Shown in pieces: positions 34,239-43,230 of a stretch of DNA of 57,084 bases. The number at the start of each line of letters is the position of its first letter. The first letter of the stretch is position 1. The notes beneath the pieces were generated by a model. The model had not been told where the DNA came from. It did not search any database and was given only the letters and a program-made list of their open reading frames with translations. Source of the DNA: Deltaproteobacteria bacterium UBA1386. Its GTDB lineage: Bacteria > Desulfobacterota > Syntrophorhabdia > Syntrophorhabdales > Syntrophorhabdaceae. The DNA is taken from positions 1 through 57,084 of the forward strand of contig DBQU01000042.1 in assembly GCA_002305765.1 (NCBI GenBank), read 5' to 3'. Made by a program: the position numbers and the translations under genes.

Positions 34239-35054
34239 TCACACGTAGGTATGCAGGCCCTTGAGGAGGAAATTGACCCCGAGGAACGTGAAGAGGACGA
34301 GCAGGAAACCCAGGATCATCATGTACGCCGTCCTCCTTCCCCGCCACCCGAGAGCGAGCCTGTTGTGAAAGAGGATGGCGTAGACTATCCACGTGATGAG
34401 CGACCATGTCTCCTTGGGGTCCCATCTCCAGTAGGAACCCCAGGCAAAACCCGCCCATATGGAGCCCGTGATTATCCCCGCGGTGAGGAAGGGAAAACCC
34501 AGGGACATGCACCGGTAGTTGATCCTGTCCAGGGTCTCCAGGGAGGGGAACTTATCGGAAAAGAGGAAGGACCTCTTCCTCTTGATCTCCTTTTCTATGA
34601 GGAGGTAGAGAATGGATATGAAGAAGCCGACGACGAATATCCCGTTCCCCAGGAATGAAAGGACGGTATGGACGGGAAGCCAGGCGCTTTGCAGGGCCGG
34701 GATGAGGGGCCGTATGTCCCTCGGGAAGCCCAGCGACATGATGACGATGAGGGAGACAAGGGGAGCGATGATGCTTCCCACCATTTCCACGTGGTAGGCC
34801 TTCCTTATATATATGAAGAAACCGGCTATGCACAGCGCCAGGAAGGAAAGGGACTCGTAGATGTTCGTGATGGGGGTGTAGCCGGCCTCGAAGAACCGCG
34901 CCGCCGTGGAGGCGAAGTGGACCACGAAGGCGGCGGCAAGAAGATAGTATCCCGGTTTCTCGAAGCGCGGCTTGTTCGAGGCGAGGCTCACGGCATAGAT
35001 GAAGGTGGACGCGAGATAGAGCCCGAGTGCCGTGTTGTAGAGGTAAACGTTCAT
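34239..35054 (-). CDS. cytochrome c biogenesis protein CcsB/CcsA type
   Basis: A 271-aa multi-pass membrane protein of the HemX/CcsA heme-handling family, with about eight TM segments. The tryptophan-rich WWD-type motif is present as WAGFAWGSYWRWDPKETWSLITW, with likely heme-ligand histidines in FVVHFAST, LPVHTVLSF and YAILFHNRLALG. In system II cytochrome c maturation it exports heme and presents it to apocytochromes with CcsA/ResB. In hem operons a HemX-like member can instead regulate HemA. It lies directly between the siroheme gene (4-nt overlap) and hemA (2-bp gap). No ResB partner is visible. Confidence 0.88.
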   Translation of the reverse strand: MNVYLYNTALGLYLASTFIYAVSLASNKPRFEKPGYYLLAAAFVVHFASTAARFFEAGYTPITNIYESLSFLALCIAGFFIYIRKAYHVEMVGSIIAPLVSLIVIMSLGFPRDIRPLIPALQSAWLPVHTVLSFLGNGIFVVGFFISILYLLIEKEIKRKRSFLFSDKFPSLETLDRINYRCMSLGFPFLTAGIITGSIWAGFAWGSYWRWDPKETWSLITWIVYAILFHNRLALGWRGRRTAYMMILGFLLVLFTFLGVNFLLKGLHTYV

Positions 35055-35695
35055 GAGAGCCCTTCGTCGAGGACCTTTTTCATGCCTGTGAGGCCGCGCC
35101 TGACGACGTCGCCCACCTCCATGGCGGATATCTTCTTCATGATGGCCTTGCGCCTCAAGGGGTCGGGGACGGTGTCGATGAGATGCCTTCTTAAGGCGCC
35201 TACGATGCGCGTGTAGGAGACGTAGTCCTTCGTCACCGTTCTTTCGATGGCCTGCCGTATCTTCCTGGATGCCATGGGGAGGGTCCCCGACGTGGATATC
35301 GCTATCGTCACGTCCCCTTTCCTGATGATGGAGGGGACAATGAAATCGCACTCTTTCGGTTTGTCGACGACATTGATGAGGACCCCCTTCTTTGCCGCGT
35401 CCTCGCGGACGGCGCCGTTCGTATCCCTGTCGTCGGTGCAGGCGAACACCACCGCCGCGTTGTCGAGGTCGCTCCGGCGGTATTTCCGCGTGCGAACGCG
35501 CAGCACCCCCCTGTCGGCGAGGTCTGCCAGCTTCTTCGTCACCTTCGGGCTCACGACGGTCACCGAGGCGTTGAACTTGAGCAGCATGAGGGCCTTGCGC
35601 TCGGCGACACTCCCGCCGCCGACGACGAGGCATTCCTTTCCCGTCACGTCGAGGAAGAGGGGATAATAATGATGTTTTTCAGTATCTGATCTCAA
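35051..35695 (-). CDS. precorrin-2 dehydrogenase / siroheme synthase N-domain
   Basis: A 214-aa Met8p/CysG-N-type protein that oxidises precorrin-2 to sirohydrochlorin with NAD and may also insert iron. It has YYPLFLDVTGKECLVVGGGSVAERKALMLL, AAVVFACTDDRDTNGAVRED, and INVVDKPKECDFIVPSIIRKGDVTIAISTSG. The SUMT methyltransferase half of full CysG is absent. The start is uncertain: TTG 35695 gives the usual length, while ATG 35734 would add 13 residues without a ribosome site. It overlaps the acylphosphatase gene upstream and ccsB downstream. Confidence 0.9.
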   Translation of the reverse strand: MRSDTEKHHYYPLFLDVTGKECLVVGGGSVAERKALMLLKFNASVTVVSPKVTKKLADLADRGVLRVRTRKYRRSDLDNAAVVFACTDDRDTNGAVREDAAKKGVLINVVDKPKECDFIVPSIIRKGDVTIAISTSGTLPMASRKIRQAIERTVTKDYVSYTRIVGALRRHLIDTVPDPLRRKAIMKKISAMEVGDVVRRGLTGMKKVLDEGLS

Positions 35696-35954
35696 AAGTA
35701 AGGAACCTGCCGGTATGATCTTCCCAGGAGACATCGGCCGTCTCGACGAAGGCGCCCCGGGGACCTCTGCGGGACCAATCGACCAGCGCCTGGACGGCGT
35801 CTTTCTCGCCTTCACAGACGATCTCCACGCTGCCGTCGGGGAGGTTCCTGACCCAGCCCGTCAGCCCGAGGCCCTGGGCCTCGCGTTGGGTGCTGTAACG
35901 AAAGAAAACGCCCTGCACTGTGCCGTGTACAACTATATGTGCCCGTGCCTGCAT
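35679..35954 (-). CDS. acylphosphatase
   Basis: A 91-aa enzyme hydrolysing carboxyl-phosphate bonds (acetyl phosphate, carbamoyl phosphate and similar). Family motifs are complete: HGTVQGVFFRYSTQREAQGLGLTGWVRNLPDGSVEIVCEG with the catalytic Arg (FFRYS) and Asn (VRNLPDG), then WSRRGPRGAFVE. ATG 35954 gives the standard length; the open frame to 35996 is not needed. It is the first gene of the tetrapyrrole operon, an unexplained pairing. Confidence 0.93.
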   Translation of the reverse strand: MQARAHIVVHGTVQGVFFRYSTQREAQGLGLTGWVRNLPDGSVEIVCEGEKDAVQALVDWSRRGPRGAFVETADVSWEDHTGRFLTFEIRY

Positions 35955-36017
35955 GGTGAAACAACGACCTCTTTGGATGCCGAAAAACCCCGCCAACGCC
36001 CGTCCGTAAACATTTTA

Positions 36018-36047
36018 TTGTTGGCAAGAGGTTTTTTGTATTATACT
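36018..36047. promoter_or_regulatory. overlapping divergent promoter candidates
   Basis: Plus strand: TTGTTG (36018-36023), 18 bp, TATACT (36042-36047) towards the activase gene. Minus strand: TATAAT on the complement of 36040-36045, with TTTTGC 17 bp upstream, towards acylphosphatase-hem. The two -10 boxes overlap, so use of the two promoters may be mutually exclusive. Confidence 0.5.
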
Positions 36048-36102
36048 TATCACAACATTCCCGCAAAATCCAGTTGTGTTGACCACTTGGGAGAAGGCGA
36101 TT

Positions 36103-39100
36103 ATGTACAGACTGGGTATAGATATCGGTTCGGTTAGCGTCAACGTCGCGGTTGTCAACGAGAACGGGAAGGTCGTCAGGTCTCAGTATATCCGCCACAA
36201 GGGGAAACCTTTCGTCACGGCGAAAGAGGCGATCGAGGAGGCCGCCGGGGCCTACGACGTGGAGTTCATCGCGACCACAGGCACCGGGGCAAAGGTCTTC
36301 GCCTCTCTCGTTGGGGCCGCCTTTGTCAACGAGATCGTTGCCATTTCACGGGCCATGGGCAGGCTGCATCCCTTAACGGGAAGTGTCATCGACATAGGGG
36401 GAGAGGATTCGAAACTGATCGTCTTCGAACCTTCCGGGAGAAAGGGTGTGCCCCTTCGCGTCAAGGATTTCTCTATGAACGCGCTCTGCGCCGCCGGAAC
36501 GGGGTCTTTTCTCGACCAGCAGGCATCGCGCTTGAGGTTCAGCATAGAGGAATTCAGCGAAGTGGCCTTGAGGGCGAAGAACGTCCCGCGCATAGCGGGC
36601 CGGTGCACCGTCTTCGCGAAATCGGACATGATCCACCTCCAGCAGATCGCGACGCCCGATTACGAGATAGTCGCGGGGCTGTGCTACGCCCTGGCGCGCA
36701 ATTTTAAGGGCAATATCGCGAAGGGCAAGGATGTGAGGCCGCCGGTCGCGTTCATCGGCGGTGTGGCGGCGAACGCGGGGATGAGGGGCGCCCTCAGGGA
36801 GGTCTTCGGGCTGACGGAGGACACCTTCTTCGTCCCCGAGAACTACACCTCCATCGGCGCCGCGGGTGCCGTCTACGCGGTGCTCGATGATCCATCGCTC
36901 ACGGTGTCCTTTACCGGGCTTGACAGGCTCAATGCCTACCTCAACGAGGAAAGACAGGAGGCCACTCACGAGCCGCTCTTCCTCTCGGCCGCGAACATGA
37001 ACGTGGCCTACGACATGAAGCCCGTGACGCGCGGGATAAAGGTCTACCTGGGCGTGGACGTGGGGTCCATAAGCACGAACCTCGTCCTCATCGACGAGGA
37101 AAGGAATGTCCTCGCCAAGAGGTACCTCATGACGGAAGGCCGGCCGCTTGAGGCGGTCAAGAGAGGCCTTGCCGAGATAGGGGAAGAGGTCGGCGATATG
37201 GTGGAGATCATCGGCGCCGGCACCACCGGGTCGGGCCGTTACCTGACGGCGGACTTCATCGGTGCCGACATCGTCCGCAACGAGATCACCGCCCAGGCCC
37301 AGGCGGCCATAGCCATCGACCCCGGAGTGGACACCATCTTCGAGATAGGCGGTCAGGACTCGAAGTATATCAGCGTGGACAACGGTGTGATAGTCGACTT
37401 CGAGATGAACAAGGCCTGCGCGGCGGGCACGGGCTCCTTCCTGGAAGAGCAGGCTGAGAGGCTCGACATTTCGATAAAGGAGGAGTTCGGCGTCCTCGCC
37501 CTCAGGTCGAAGAAGCCGGTGAAGATGGGCGAGCGGTGCACCGTTTTCATCGAGTCCGACGTCATCCACCAGCAGCAGCGGGGGGCCGACAGGGAAGACA
37601 TAGTCTCGGGACTTGCCTATTCCATCGTGCAGAACTACCTCAACAAGGTCGTCGTCGACAGAAGGGTGGGCAAGCGGATATTCTTCCAGGGCGGCACGGC
37701 CTTCAACAAGGGCGTCGTCGCGGCCTTCGAAAAGGTGCTGGGCATGCCGATAACGGTACCTTCCCACCACGACGTGACGGGCGCCATCGGCGTCGCCATC
37801 CTGGCAATGAAGGAGAAGGCGTGGGAGAAGAGCGGCTTCAAGGGTTTTGACCTGAGCAAGAGGTCTTACACCGTCGACACCTTCGAATGCAAGGGGTGCG
37901 AAAACCTCTGCGAGATCCGCAAAGTCACGGTAGAGAAAGAGACTCCCCTGTATTACGGCAGCAGGTGTGAGAAGTACGATGTGGTGCGCAGGGGTGAAAA
38001 GAAGGAGATGGCGGATCTCTTTTCCATGCGTGAGGAGATCCTCAACGAGATCTACGACAGGAAGGCCGGTAAGCCCACGATAGGCATACCGAAGGTCCTC
38101 CACATGCACGAGCTCCTGCCGTTCTGGAAGAGCTTTCTGACGGAACTGGGCTTCGATGTGGTCGTCTCCGACGTGACCAACAAGAAGACCGTGAGGGACG
38201 GCGTGGAGAACATCATCGTGGAGAGCTGTTTCCCCATCAAGCTCGCCCATGGCCACGTGATGAACCTCCTCCAGAAGGGGATCGGCAACATCTTCATCCC
38301 CAGCGTCATAAGCCTCAGGAAGCCGTCGAAGCATGCACGGAACTCCTTCGCCTGTCCCTACGCGCAGTCTTTGCCCTACACGATCAAGGGGTCCATCGAT
38401 TTCGATGACAGGCAGGCCCGGGTCCTGACGCCCATCATCCGCTTCGGGGAGGGTGACGAGGCCGTTCTCGCCAATCTCGTGGAGCACTTCAAGCCCTTCG
38501 GCAAGTCGAGAAGGAGCGTGAAGAAGGCCTTCGAGACGGCACTTCGCGTCCAGGATTCCTTCTATCGGCGCCTCACGGAAATGGGCAGGGCCTTTCTCGA
38601 CGAGATGCGTCCCGATGACAAGGTGATGGTTATCATCGGCCGGCCATACAACAGTGCCGACGCGGGGGCGAACCTCAACGTTCACAAGAAGCTGCTCAAT
38701 CTCGGCGTCCCGGCGATACCGATGGACATGCTGCCCGTGAACGACATGATCGAGGACCCCGTGGACCTGGAGCACATGTACTGGGGCTATGGGCAGAAGA
38801 TATTGAAGGCGGCCCGGGCGGTAAAGAACAACAGGAACCTCTATGCCATATACGTGACCAGCTTCGGCTGCGGTCCCGATTCCTTCATATCCCACTTCTT
38901 CAAGAGGATCATGGGGAACAAGCCCTACCTGTCCCTGGAGATAGACGAGCACAGCGCAGACGCGGGGATAGTCACGAGGCTCGAGGCGTTCCTCGACAGC
39001 ATAAGCAACGCCCGCTTCGATGACGAGATCGTCGAGCGCGGGACAGCGCCTTTTGAGATGGACGGCAGGCGGAGAAAGATCTACGTACCCTACATGTCCG

Positions 39101-40248
39101 ACCACTCCCATACGTTGGCCGCAGCCTTCCGCGCCTGCGGCGTCAACGCGGAGGTCATGAAGGAGTCCGCGGAGGAGACGGTGCTTCTGGGGCGGAAGTC
39201 TACCTCGGGAAAGGAGTGCTACCCCTGTATCCTGACGACGGGCGACATGCTCAGGACGGTCCGCAGTGAGGGCTTCGACCCGGAAAGGAGCGCCTTTTTC
39301 ATGCCTTCCGGAGAAGGTCCGTGCCGGTTTGGACAGTACAACCGTTTCCACAGGATGGTCCTCGACGAGGCCGGTTTTGCCAATGTCCCCATTTACGCGC
39401 CCAACCAGGACCACCGGTTCTACAAGGAACTCAACATCGTCGGGGGCAGGTTCACCCGCCTCGGCTGGCGCGCCGTTGTGGCCGCGGACCTCCTGACGAA
39501 GATCCTTCACGAGACGCGCCCCTACGAAAGGGTGCCGGGGACGACGGACGCGGTCTACGTGGAAGCGCTTGCCGACGTCTGCCGCTGCATTGAGGGGGGA
39601 GCGAAGGACATCGACGCCGTGCTCAGGGACGTCCTCGGGAGGTTCAGGGCCATAGAGCGCCGCCAGGAGAAGAGGCCGACCATAGGCCTTGTGGGAGAGA
39701 TCTACATACGATCCAACAAGTTCAGCAATTCCCAACTAATACGGACCGTCGAGGACTTGGGCGGCGTAGTATGGCTCGCGCCCGTGTGTGAGTGGATATC
39801 CTATGTCAACTACACGGGCAAGAGGAAGAGCAAGAAAAGAGACACCCTCCTCGGAGTCCTCGGCTTCATCATAACCGAGTATATCCAGAGCAAGGACGAG
39901 CACCTGATGGAGGACATCTTCGTGCCTTTCATCAAGTACGGGCACGAGCCGAAGATAAAGGACATCCTCGAGAAGGCGAGTCCCTACATCCATGACAGCT
40001 TCGAGGGAGAAGCGGTCCTCACCGTCGGCAAGAGCGTCGATTTCGCCCGCAAGGGTGTCGCGGGGATCATCAACGCCATGCCGTTCACCTGCATGCCCGG
40101 CACCGTGTCGAGCGCCATCATGCGGCTCATCCAGCAGAACCATGACATACCGGTCATCAACATCGCCTACGACGGCCAGGGCGTGACGAACATCCTGACG
40201 AGACTGGAGGCGTTCATGCATCAGGTGAGGGAGCGTACAAGGGATTAA
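36103..40248 (+). CDS. giant CoA-dehydratase activase-type protein (two ASKHA domains plus DUF2229/HgdB-like)
   Basis: A 1,381-aa cytosolic protein. Two BadF/BadG/HgdC-type ATPase modules lie in tandem: about 1-260 (LGIDIGSVSVNVAVV, NALCAAGTGSFLDQQASRL, RCTVFAKSDMIH) and 316-580 (LGVDVGSISTNLVLI, NKACAAGTGSFLEEQAERL, RCTVFIESDVIHQQQ). In HgdC the Cys of the first and third motifs ligate a [4Fe-4S] cluster shared between two subunits, so a single chain could form its own pseudo-dimer. Then come a Cys-rich segment (FECKGCENLCEI, about 595), a DUF2229-like region and an HgdB/BcrC-like C-terminal region with KECYPCILTTGDM. Relatives occur in syntrophic and fermentative anaerobes, where activases drive ATP-dependent electron transfer to 2-hydroxyacyl-CoA dehydratases or benzoyl-CoA reductases. 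The real substrate is unknown. ATG 36103 follows GAGAAGG. Confidence 0.9.
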   Translation: MYRLGIDIGSVSVNVAVVNENGKVVRSQYIRHKGKPFVTAKEAIEEAAGAYDVEFIATTGTGAKVFASLVGAAFVNEIVAISRAMGRLHPLTGSVIDIGGEDSKLIVFEPSGRKGVPLRVKDFSMNALCAAGTGSFLDQQASRLRFSIEEFSEVALRAKNVPRIAGRCTVFAKSDMIHLQQIATPDYEIVAGLCYALARNFKGNIAKGKDVRPPVAFIGGVAANAGMRGALREVFGLTEDTFFVPENYTSIGAAGAVYAVLDDPSLTVSFTGLDRLNAYLNEERQEATHEPLFLSAANMNVAYDMKPVTRGIKVYLGVDVGSISTNLVLIDEERNVLAKRYLMTEGRPLEAVKRGLAEIGEEVGDMVEIIGAGTTGSGRYLTADFIGADIVRNEITAQAQAAIAIDPGVDTIFEIGGQDSKYISVDNGVIVDFEMNKACAAGTGSFLEEQAERLDISIKEEFGVLALRSKKPVKMGERCTVFIESDVIHQQQRGADREDIVSGLAYSIVQNYLNKVVVDRRVGKRIFFQGGTAFNKGVVAAFEKVLGMPITVPSHHDVTGAIGVAILAMKEKAWEKSGFKGFDLSKRSYTVDTFECKGCENLCEIRKVTVEKETPLYYGSRCEKYDVVRRGEKKEMADLFSMREEILNEIYDRKAGKPTIGIPKVLHMHELLPFWKSFLTELGFDVVVSDVTNKKTVRDGVENIIVESCFPIKLAHGHVMNLLQKGIGNIFIPSVISLRKPSKHARNSFACPYAQSLPYTIKGSIDFDDRQARVLTPIIRFGEGDEAVLANLVEHFKPFGKSRRSVKKAFETALRVQDSFYRRLTEMGRAFLDEMRPDDKVMVIIGRPYNSADAGANLNVHKKLLNLGVPAIPMDMLPVNDMIEDPVDLEHMYWGYGQKILKAARAVKNNRNLYAIYVTSFGCGPDSFISHFFKRIMGNKPYLSLEIDEHSADAGIVTRLEAFLDSISNARFDDEIVERGTAPFEMDGRRRKIYVPYMSDHSHTLAAAFRACGVNAEVMKESAEETVLLGRKSTSGKECYPCILTTGDMLRTVRSEGFDPERSAFFMPSGEGPCRFGQYNRFHRMVLDEAGFANVPIYAPNQDHRFYKELNIVGGRFTRLGWRAVVAADLLTKILHETRPYERVPGTTDAVYVEALADVCRCIEGGAKDIDAVLRDVLGRFRAIERRQEKRPTIGLVGEIYIRSNKFSNSQLIRTVEDLGGVVWLAPVCEWISYVNYTGKRKSKKRDTLLGVLGFIITEYIQSKDEHLMEDIFVPFIKYGHEPKIKDILEKASPYIHDSFEGEAVLTVGKSVDFARKGVAGIINAMPFTCMPGTVSSAIMRLIQQNHDIPVINIAYDGQGVTNILTRLEAFMHQVRERTRD

Positions 40249-41537
40249 TGGACGATCCGCTGACCGGCGTAGTGATCATCATCGTGCTGCTCATCCTTAA
40301 CGGGATCTTCTCCGCCGCCGAGACGGCCATCGTCGCCTCGCGCAAGAGCAAGATAAAGGAACTGCTCAGGAAGAAAAAGGACCGCAAGACGGAGATGCTT
40401 CTCAGTTTGAAGGAGAACCCCGAGCGTTTCCTTTCGACGGTCCAGATCGGCATCACCCTCTTCGGCACTCTGGCCTCGGCGGTTGGCGGCCTCATGGCCG
40501 TGAAGTACCTCATGCCCGTCATTGGCAAGGTTGAATTCCTGAAGCCCTTTTCCGAATCCATCGCGGTCGGGGTCATCGTCTGCATCCTGACGTATCTCTT
40601 CATCGTGTTCGGAGAGCTGGTCCCGAAGTATGTCGGCCTCACATACAGAGAAAAGGCGGCCCTCATCGTCCTGCCCTTCTTCAACCTGGTGTCGCGCGTC
40701 TTTTCGGTCTTCGTCAACTTCCTCTCCGTTACGACACTGTTCATTGTCAAGGCCCTGAACCTGAGCAGGTCCGAGGAGCATATCGGCGAGGGTGAGATCA
40801 AGATCCTTCTGGAAGAGGGGAGGCGAAAGGGTCTTTTTGACAAGACCGAGGAAGAGTTGATCAACAGGATCTTCCATTTCAGCGACCGTTCCGTCAGGGA
40901 GGTCATGGTACCGCGTCCCAACGTGTACGCCATCGATGTGGACGACAGCAGGGATAACATAATGAACTACATCATAGGCAACGAGTTCTCCCGTTATCCC
41001 GTATACCGGGAAAACTTCGACAACGTCATCGGTTTTGTCTACCAGAAGGACATAACGCGGCACATCTGGAAGACGCAGGAGCCATTCGAACTGGAGAAGA
41101 TCGTAAAGCGCCCCTTCTTCGTCCCGGCTACCATGGAGATAAGCGTCCTCCTCAAGCAGATGCAGCGCACGCGCCGCCACCTGGCGGTGGTCATCGACGA
41201 GTACGGCTCGGCCGTCGGCATCATCACCCTCGAAGACATCATGGAGGAGATCTTCGGCGAGATCATGGACGAGACCGACGTGGATGACAAGATCGAACGC
41301 CAGAGGGACGGTTCCTACCTCATCGACGCGTCATATTCCGTCCGCGACCTCAACAACCGCCTGAACCTCGACCTCCCCGAATCCCCCGACTACGAGACAT
41401 TAGGTGGCTTCATAACCACCCAGCTCCAGGGCCTTGCCAAAGGCGGCGAGATCATCCACCACGGCCGCCACCGCTTCACCGTCGTCGACATAGACGGCCG
41501 AAGGATAGTAAAGGTCAAGTTCGAAAGGGTGAAATAG
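40248..41537 (+). CDS. CNNM/CorC-type transporter (DUF21-CBS-CorC_HlyC)
   Basis: A 429-aa membrane protein. The DUF21 domain with about four TMs fills residues 1-190 (FSAAETAIVASRKSKIKEL, ENPERFLSTVQIGITLFGTLASAVGG, VFGELVPKYVGL). A pair of CBS domains follows at about 205-335 (REVMVPRPNVYAIDVDDS, HLAVVIDEYGSAVGIITLEDIMEEIFGEIMDE). A CorC_HlyC domain ends the protein. Members mediate Mg2+/Co2+ efflux or resistance; the older name is hemolysin-like. Its start overlaps the activase stop by 1 nt, so the two are co-translated. Confidence 0.93.
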   Translation: MDDPLTGVVIIIVLLILNGIFSAAETAIVASRKSKIKELLRKKKDRKTEMLLSLKENPERFLSTVQIGITLFGTLASAVGGLMAVKYLMPVIGKVEFLKPFSESIAVGVIVCILTYLFIVFGELVPKYVGLTYREKAALIVLPFFNLVSRVFSVFVNFLSVTTLFIVKALNLSRSEEHIGEGEIKILLEEGRRKGLFDKTEEELINRIFHFSDRSVREVMVPRPNVYAIDVDDSRDNIMNYIIGNEFSRYPVYRENFDNVIGFVYQKDITRHIWKTQEPFELEKIVKRPFFVPATMEISVLLKQMQRTRRHLAVVIDEYGSAVGIITLEDIMEEIFGEIMDETDVDDKIERQRDGSYLIDASYSVRDLNNRLNLDLPESPDYETLGGFITTQLQGLAKGGEIIHHGRHRFTVVDIDGRRIVKVKFERVK

Positions 41538-41838
41538 TGGAGAAGACGACTCCCGTCCCTTAACACGGCAGACCTGTAACTTCTCATGGGATTTTTCCCT
41601 GGTCCATCAATAGAATAAGCGAAAAGTTGATTCAATGAGTTATCTCCTGAACTCTCTCTACCAGGGGCGGCGATCCTGGCGGTTTGTCTTCTCCCTTCCT
41701 CTGAAGCATATGTTCTGCGGACTGCGGAATTTCGGGTTCTGATCTGGTGGAGATCAAAAAAGGGAGGATGAAGTTGATTGGATTCGATGCATGCCATTTC
41801 GAGTCCTGTGAGACGAGAGATGCCGCGGAGGGCGTCCG
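41538..41838. other. 301-bp gap without a clear gene
   Basis: I see no gene, hairpin or promoter here that I would defend. A short frame from ATG 41768 (or TTG 41774, 6 nt after AGGGAGG) runs into TGA 41840-41842, overlapping the ATG of the next gene. It would encode a 22-24-residue Cys-containing peptide and could couple translation, but nothing else supports it. Confidence 0.4.
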
Positions 41839-42408
41839 ATGAGTCTGTCTGCGTTCTACCTGAATTTCCTGTTGTTGCTTGACTTGTCGCTCTTATTGAT
41901 CATTGTGGCAGGGTTGTTTCGCATAGGCAACAGCAGGAGTTTTTTCTTCAGGCTCGTGACGCCTGTTGAGAACGTCCCGGAGAGATTGAGAGGTCTCATC
42001 CGTAACGGGAGGGTTATTCTAGCTGTGATCGTTCTTTCTCTCATGCTGCTGTTCTGGGTTACCGCCTTTAATCCGTGGTATGCCTGGATAGGGTTCTTCG
42101 CCACGCTGGCGATGATATTCCTCTGTTTCAGAAGGCTCTCGCCCGGTCAATTCCTGTTGGTCTGTTGTGTGATAGGTCTGAGTTACCGCATGGCGTTCTT
42201 TATGACGGAGTTCATGGTGATGTATCTGCTGACGATGTCCCTGCTGACCGTCACCTATCTCATGAACCGCTACATGCTGTCGGAGATGTTCGGATCGGAA
42301 AGGACGAAAGCGGCCGTATCCGTTTTCGTCCTGTTTCTCCTCGTGAATTGCACGATGATGGTGATCTGGCCCATCTCATATCGCCTGAAGGGATTGGGAT
42401 GGTTTTAA
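41839..42408 (+). CDS. unknown multi-pass membrane protein
   Basis: A 189-aa, very hydrophobic protein with five to six predicted TM segments: about 8-27, 57-75, 79-97, 103-122, 125-147 and 158-180. Leu, Met and Phe dominate, and there is no recognised motif. ATG 41839 has GGAGG 7 nt upstream. The gene is less GC-rich than its neighbours and is followed after 51 bp by a putative secreted or effector-like hydrolase in the same orientation. It could be the membrane partner, or an immunity-type protein, of that hydrolase. No family recognised. Confidence 0.65.
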   Translation: MSLSAFYLNFLLLLDLSLLLIIVAGLFRIGNSRSFFFRLVTPVENVPERLRGLIRNGRVILAVIVLSLMLLFWVTAFNPWYAWIGFFATLAMIFLCFRRLSPGQFLLVCCVIGLSYRMAFFMTEFMVMYLLTMSLLTVTYLMNRYMLSEMFGSERTKAAVSVFVLFLLVNCTMMVIWPISYRLKGLGWF

Positions 42409-42459
42409 GGATATATGGAAGACGTGGAAGATGGCGCTTGAATCGGGGGGAGGTGCGCG

Positions 42460-43173
42460 ATGCCGAAGGTTACAGTGTATGTGAGGGTTCCCACGGTGGA
42501 TTCCTTGAAAACCGACACCTACAATCATTCTTTCATTCAGCTCGGCGACAGTCCGACCGAGGTGTACGGTTTTGAACCCGCGGGAAGACCGGCCACGACG
42601 CAGCCCGGCAGGGTCGTCAATGACAGCTGGCGGTTGAATGCTGGCGATTACCAGGGGAAGATGACCCTGGAAGTGACGGACGAGCAGTATAACAGGATAG
42701 TTGAAGGAATCAACAGGGCTATCAAAGATCCGCCGGACTATAATGTGTTGTCCAGCATCACCGGAGATCCAGGCGACCGTCAGTGTTCAATGTTCGTGAA
42801 CGACCTGTTGAGGTCCGCCGATGTCAAGACTGGCCTAACTGACTACGAAACGCCTTATACGCACTTCGGCTACATTAAAATGAAGGAATTGCTCGAACCC
42901 ATGAAGAATTTCATGCCCGACTTGAACGAAAAGACCGATATCGATAGATTCATCAGGAACTTCTGGGGAGTTCCCTTTTCCTCGATCGAGGATGCTGTGA
43001 GGAACTACGCGGAGACCGGCCGGCTGGATGAGCGGTTTCTGCGTGGCGGCGTCGGGGATAACGATGGGGTCGGGCAGGATATGGCGAACCCGATTCAGAC
43101 CGCCGCTCTGGAGAACGGTCAGAATGACGAGGAGGATATGTACGCCTATTCGTCGTTCTATCCCGGATGCTAA
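42460..43173 (+). CDS. putative papain-fold (permuted NlpC/P60-like) cysteine hydrolase
   Basis: A 237-aa protein without a signal peptide. The N-terminal half follows the circularly permuted papain/LRAT-YiiX pattern: His23 on a strand (YNHSFIQLGD), a YGFEP strand, a dozen polar residues, the TDEQYNRIVEGINRAIKDPPDYNV helix, then the candidate nucleophile Cys109 at a helix start (QCSMFVNDLLRSA). Such folds cleave amide or thioester bonds in peptidoglycan, lipids or proteins and occur in secreted effectors. The C-terminal 90 residues are acidic and Asn/Gly-rich. Codon usage and GC differ from the flanking housekeeping genes. The fold call is by pattern only. Confidence 0.6.
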   Translation: MPKVTVYVRVPTVDSLKTDTYNHSFIQLGDSPTEVYGFEPAGRPATTQPGRVVNDSWRLNAGDYQGKMTLEVTDEQYNRIVEGINRAIKDPPDYNVLSSITGDPGDRQCSMFVNDLLRSADVKTGLTDYETPYTHFGYIKMKELLEPMKNFMPDLNEKTDIDRFIRNFWGVPFSSIEDAVRNYAETGRLDERFLRGGVGDNDGVGQDMANPIQTAALENGQNDEEDMYAYSSFYPGC

Positions 43174-43230
43174 AGAGAGGTGTTGTTGCCAGCCGTTCCT
43201 TGCCGGGTGATCTCATGTTGGCGATCTCTC

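Noticed and set aside
36373..39735. Open frame of 1,120 codons on the minus strand opposite the activase gene
   Set aside because: The plus-strand frame has clear family motifs throughout; the opposite frame is rich in His, Asp, Arg and Val with no motif, a common by-product of GC-rich third positions.
41768..41842. 24-codon leader peptide before the unknown membrane protein
   Set aside because: The AGGGAGG abuts the ATG (spacing too short) and no other support exists; kept only as a remark on the gap.
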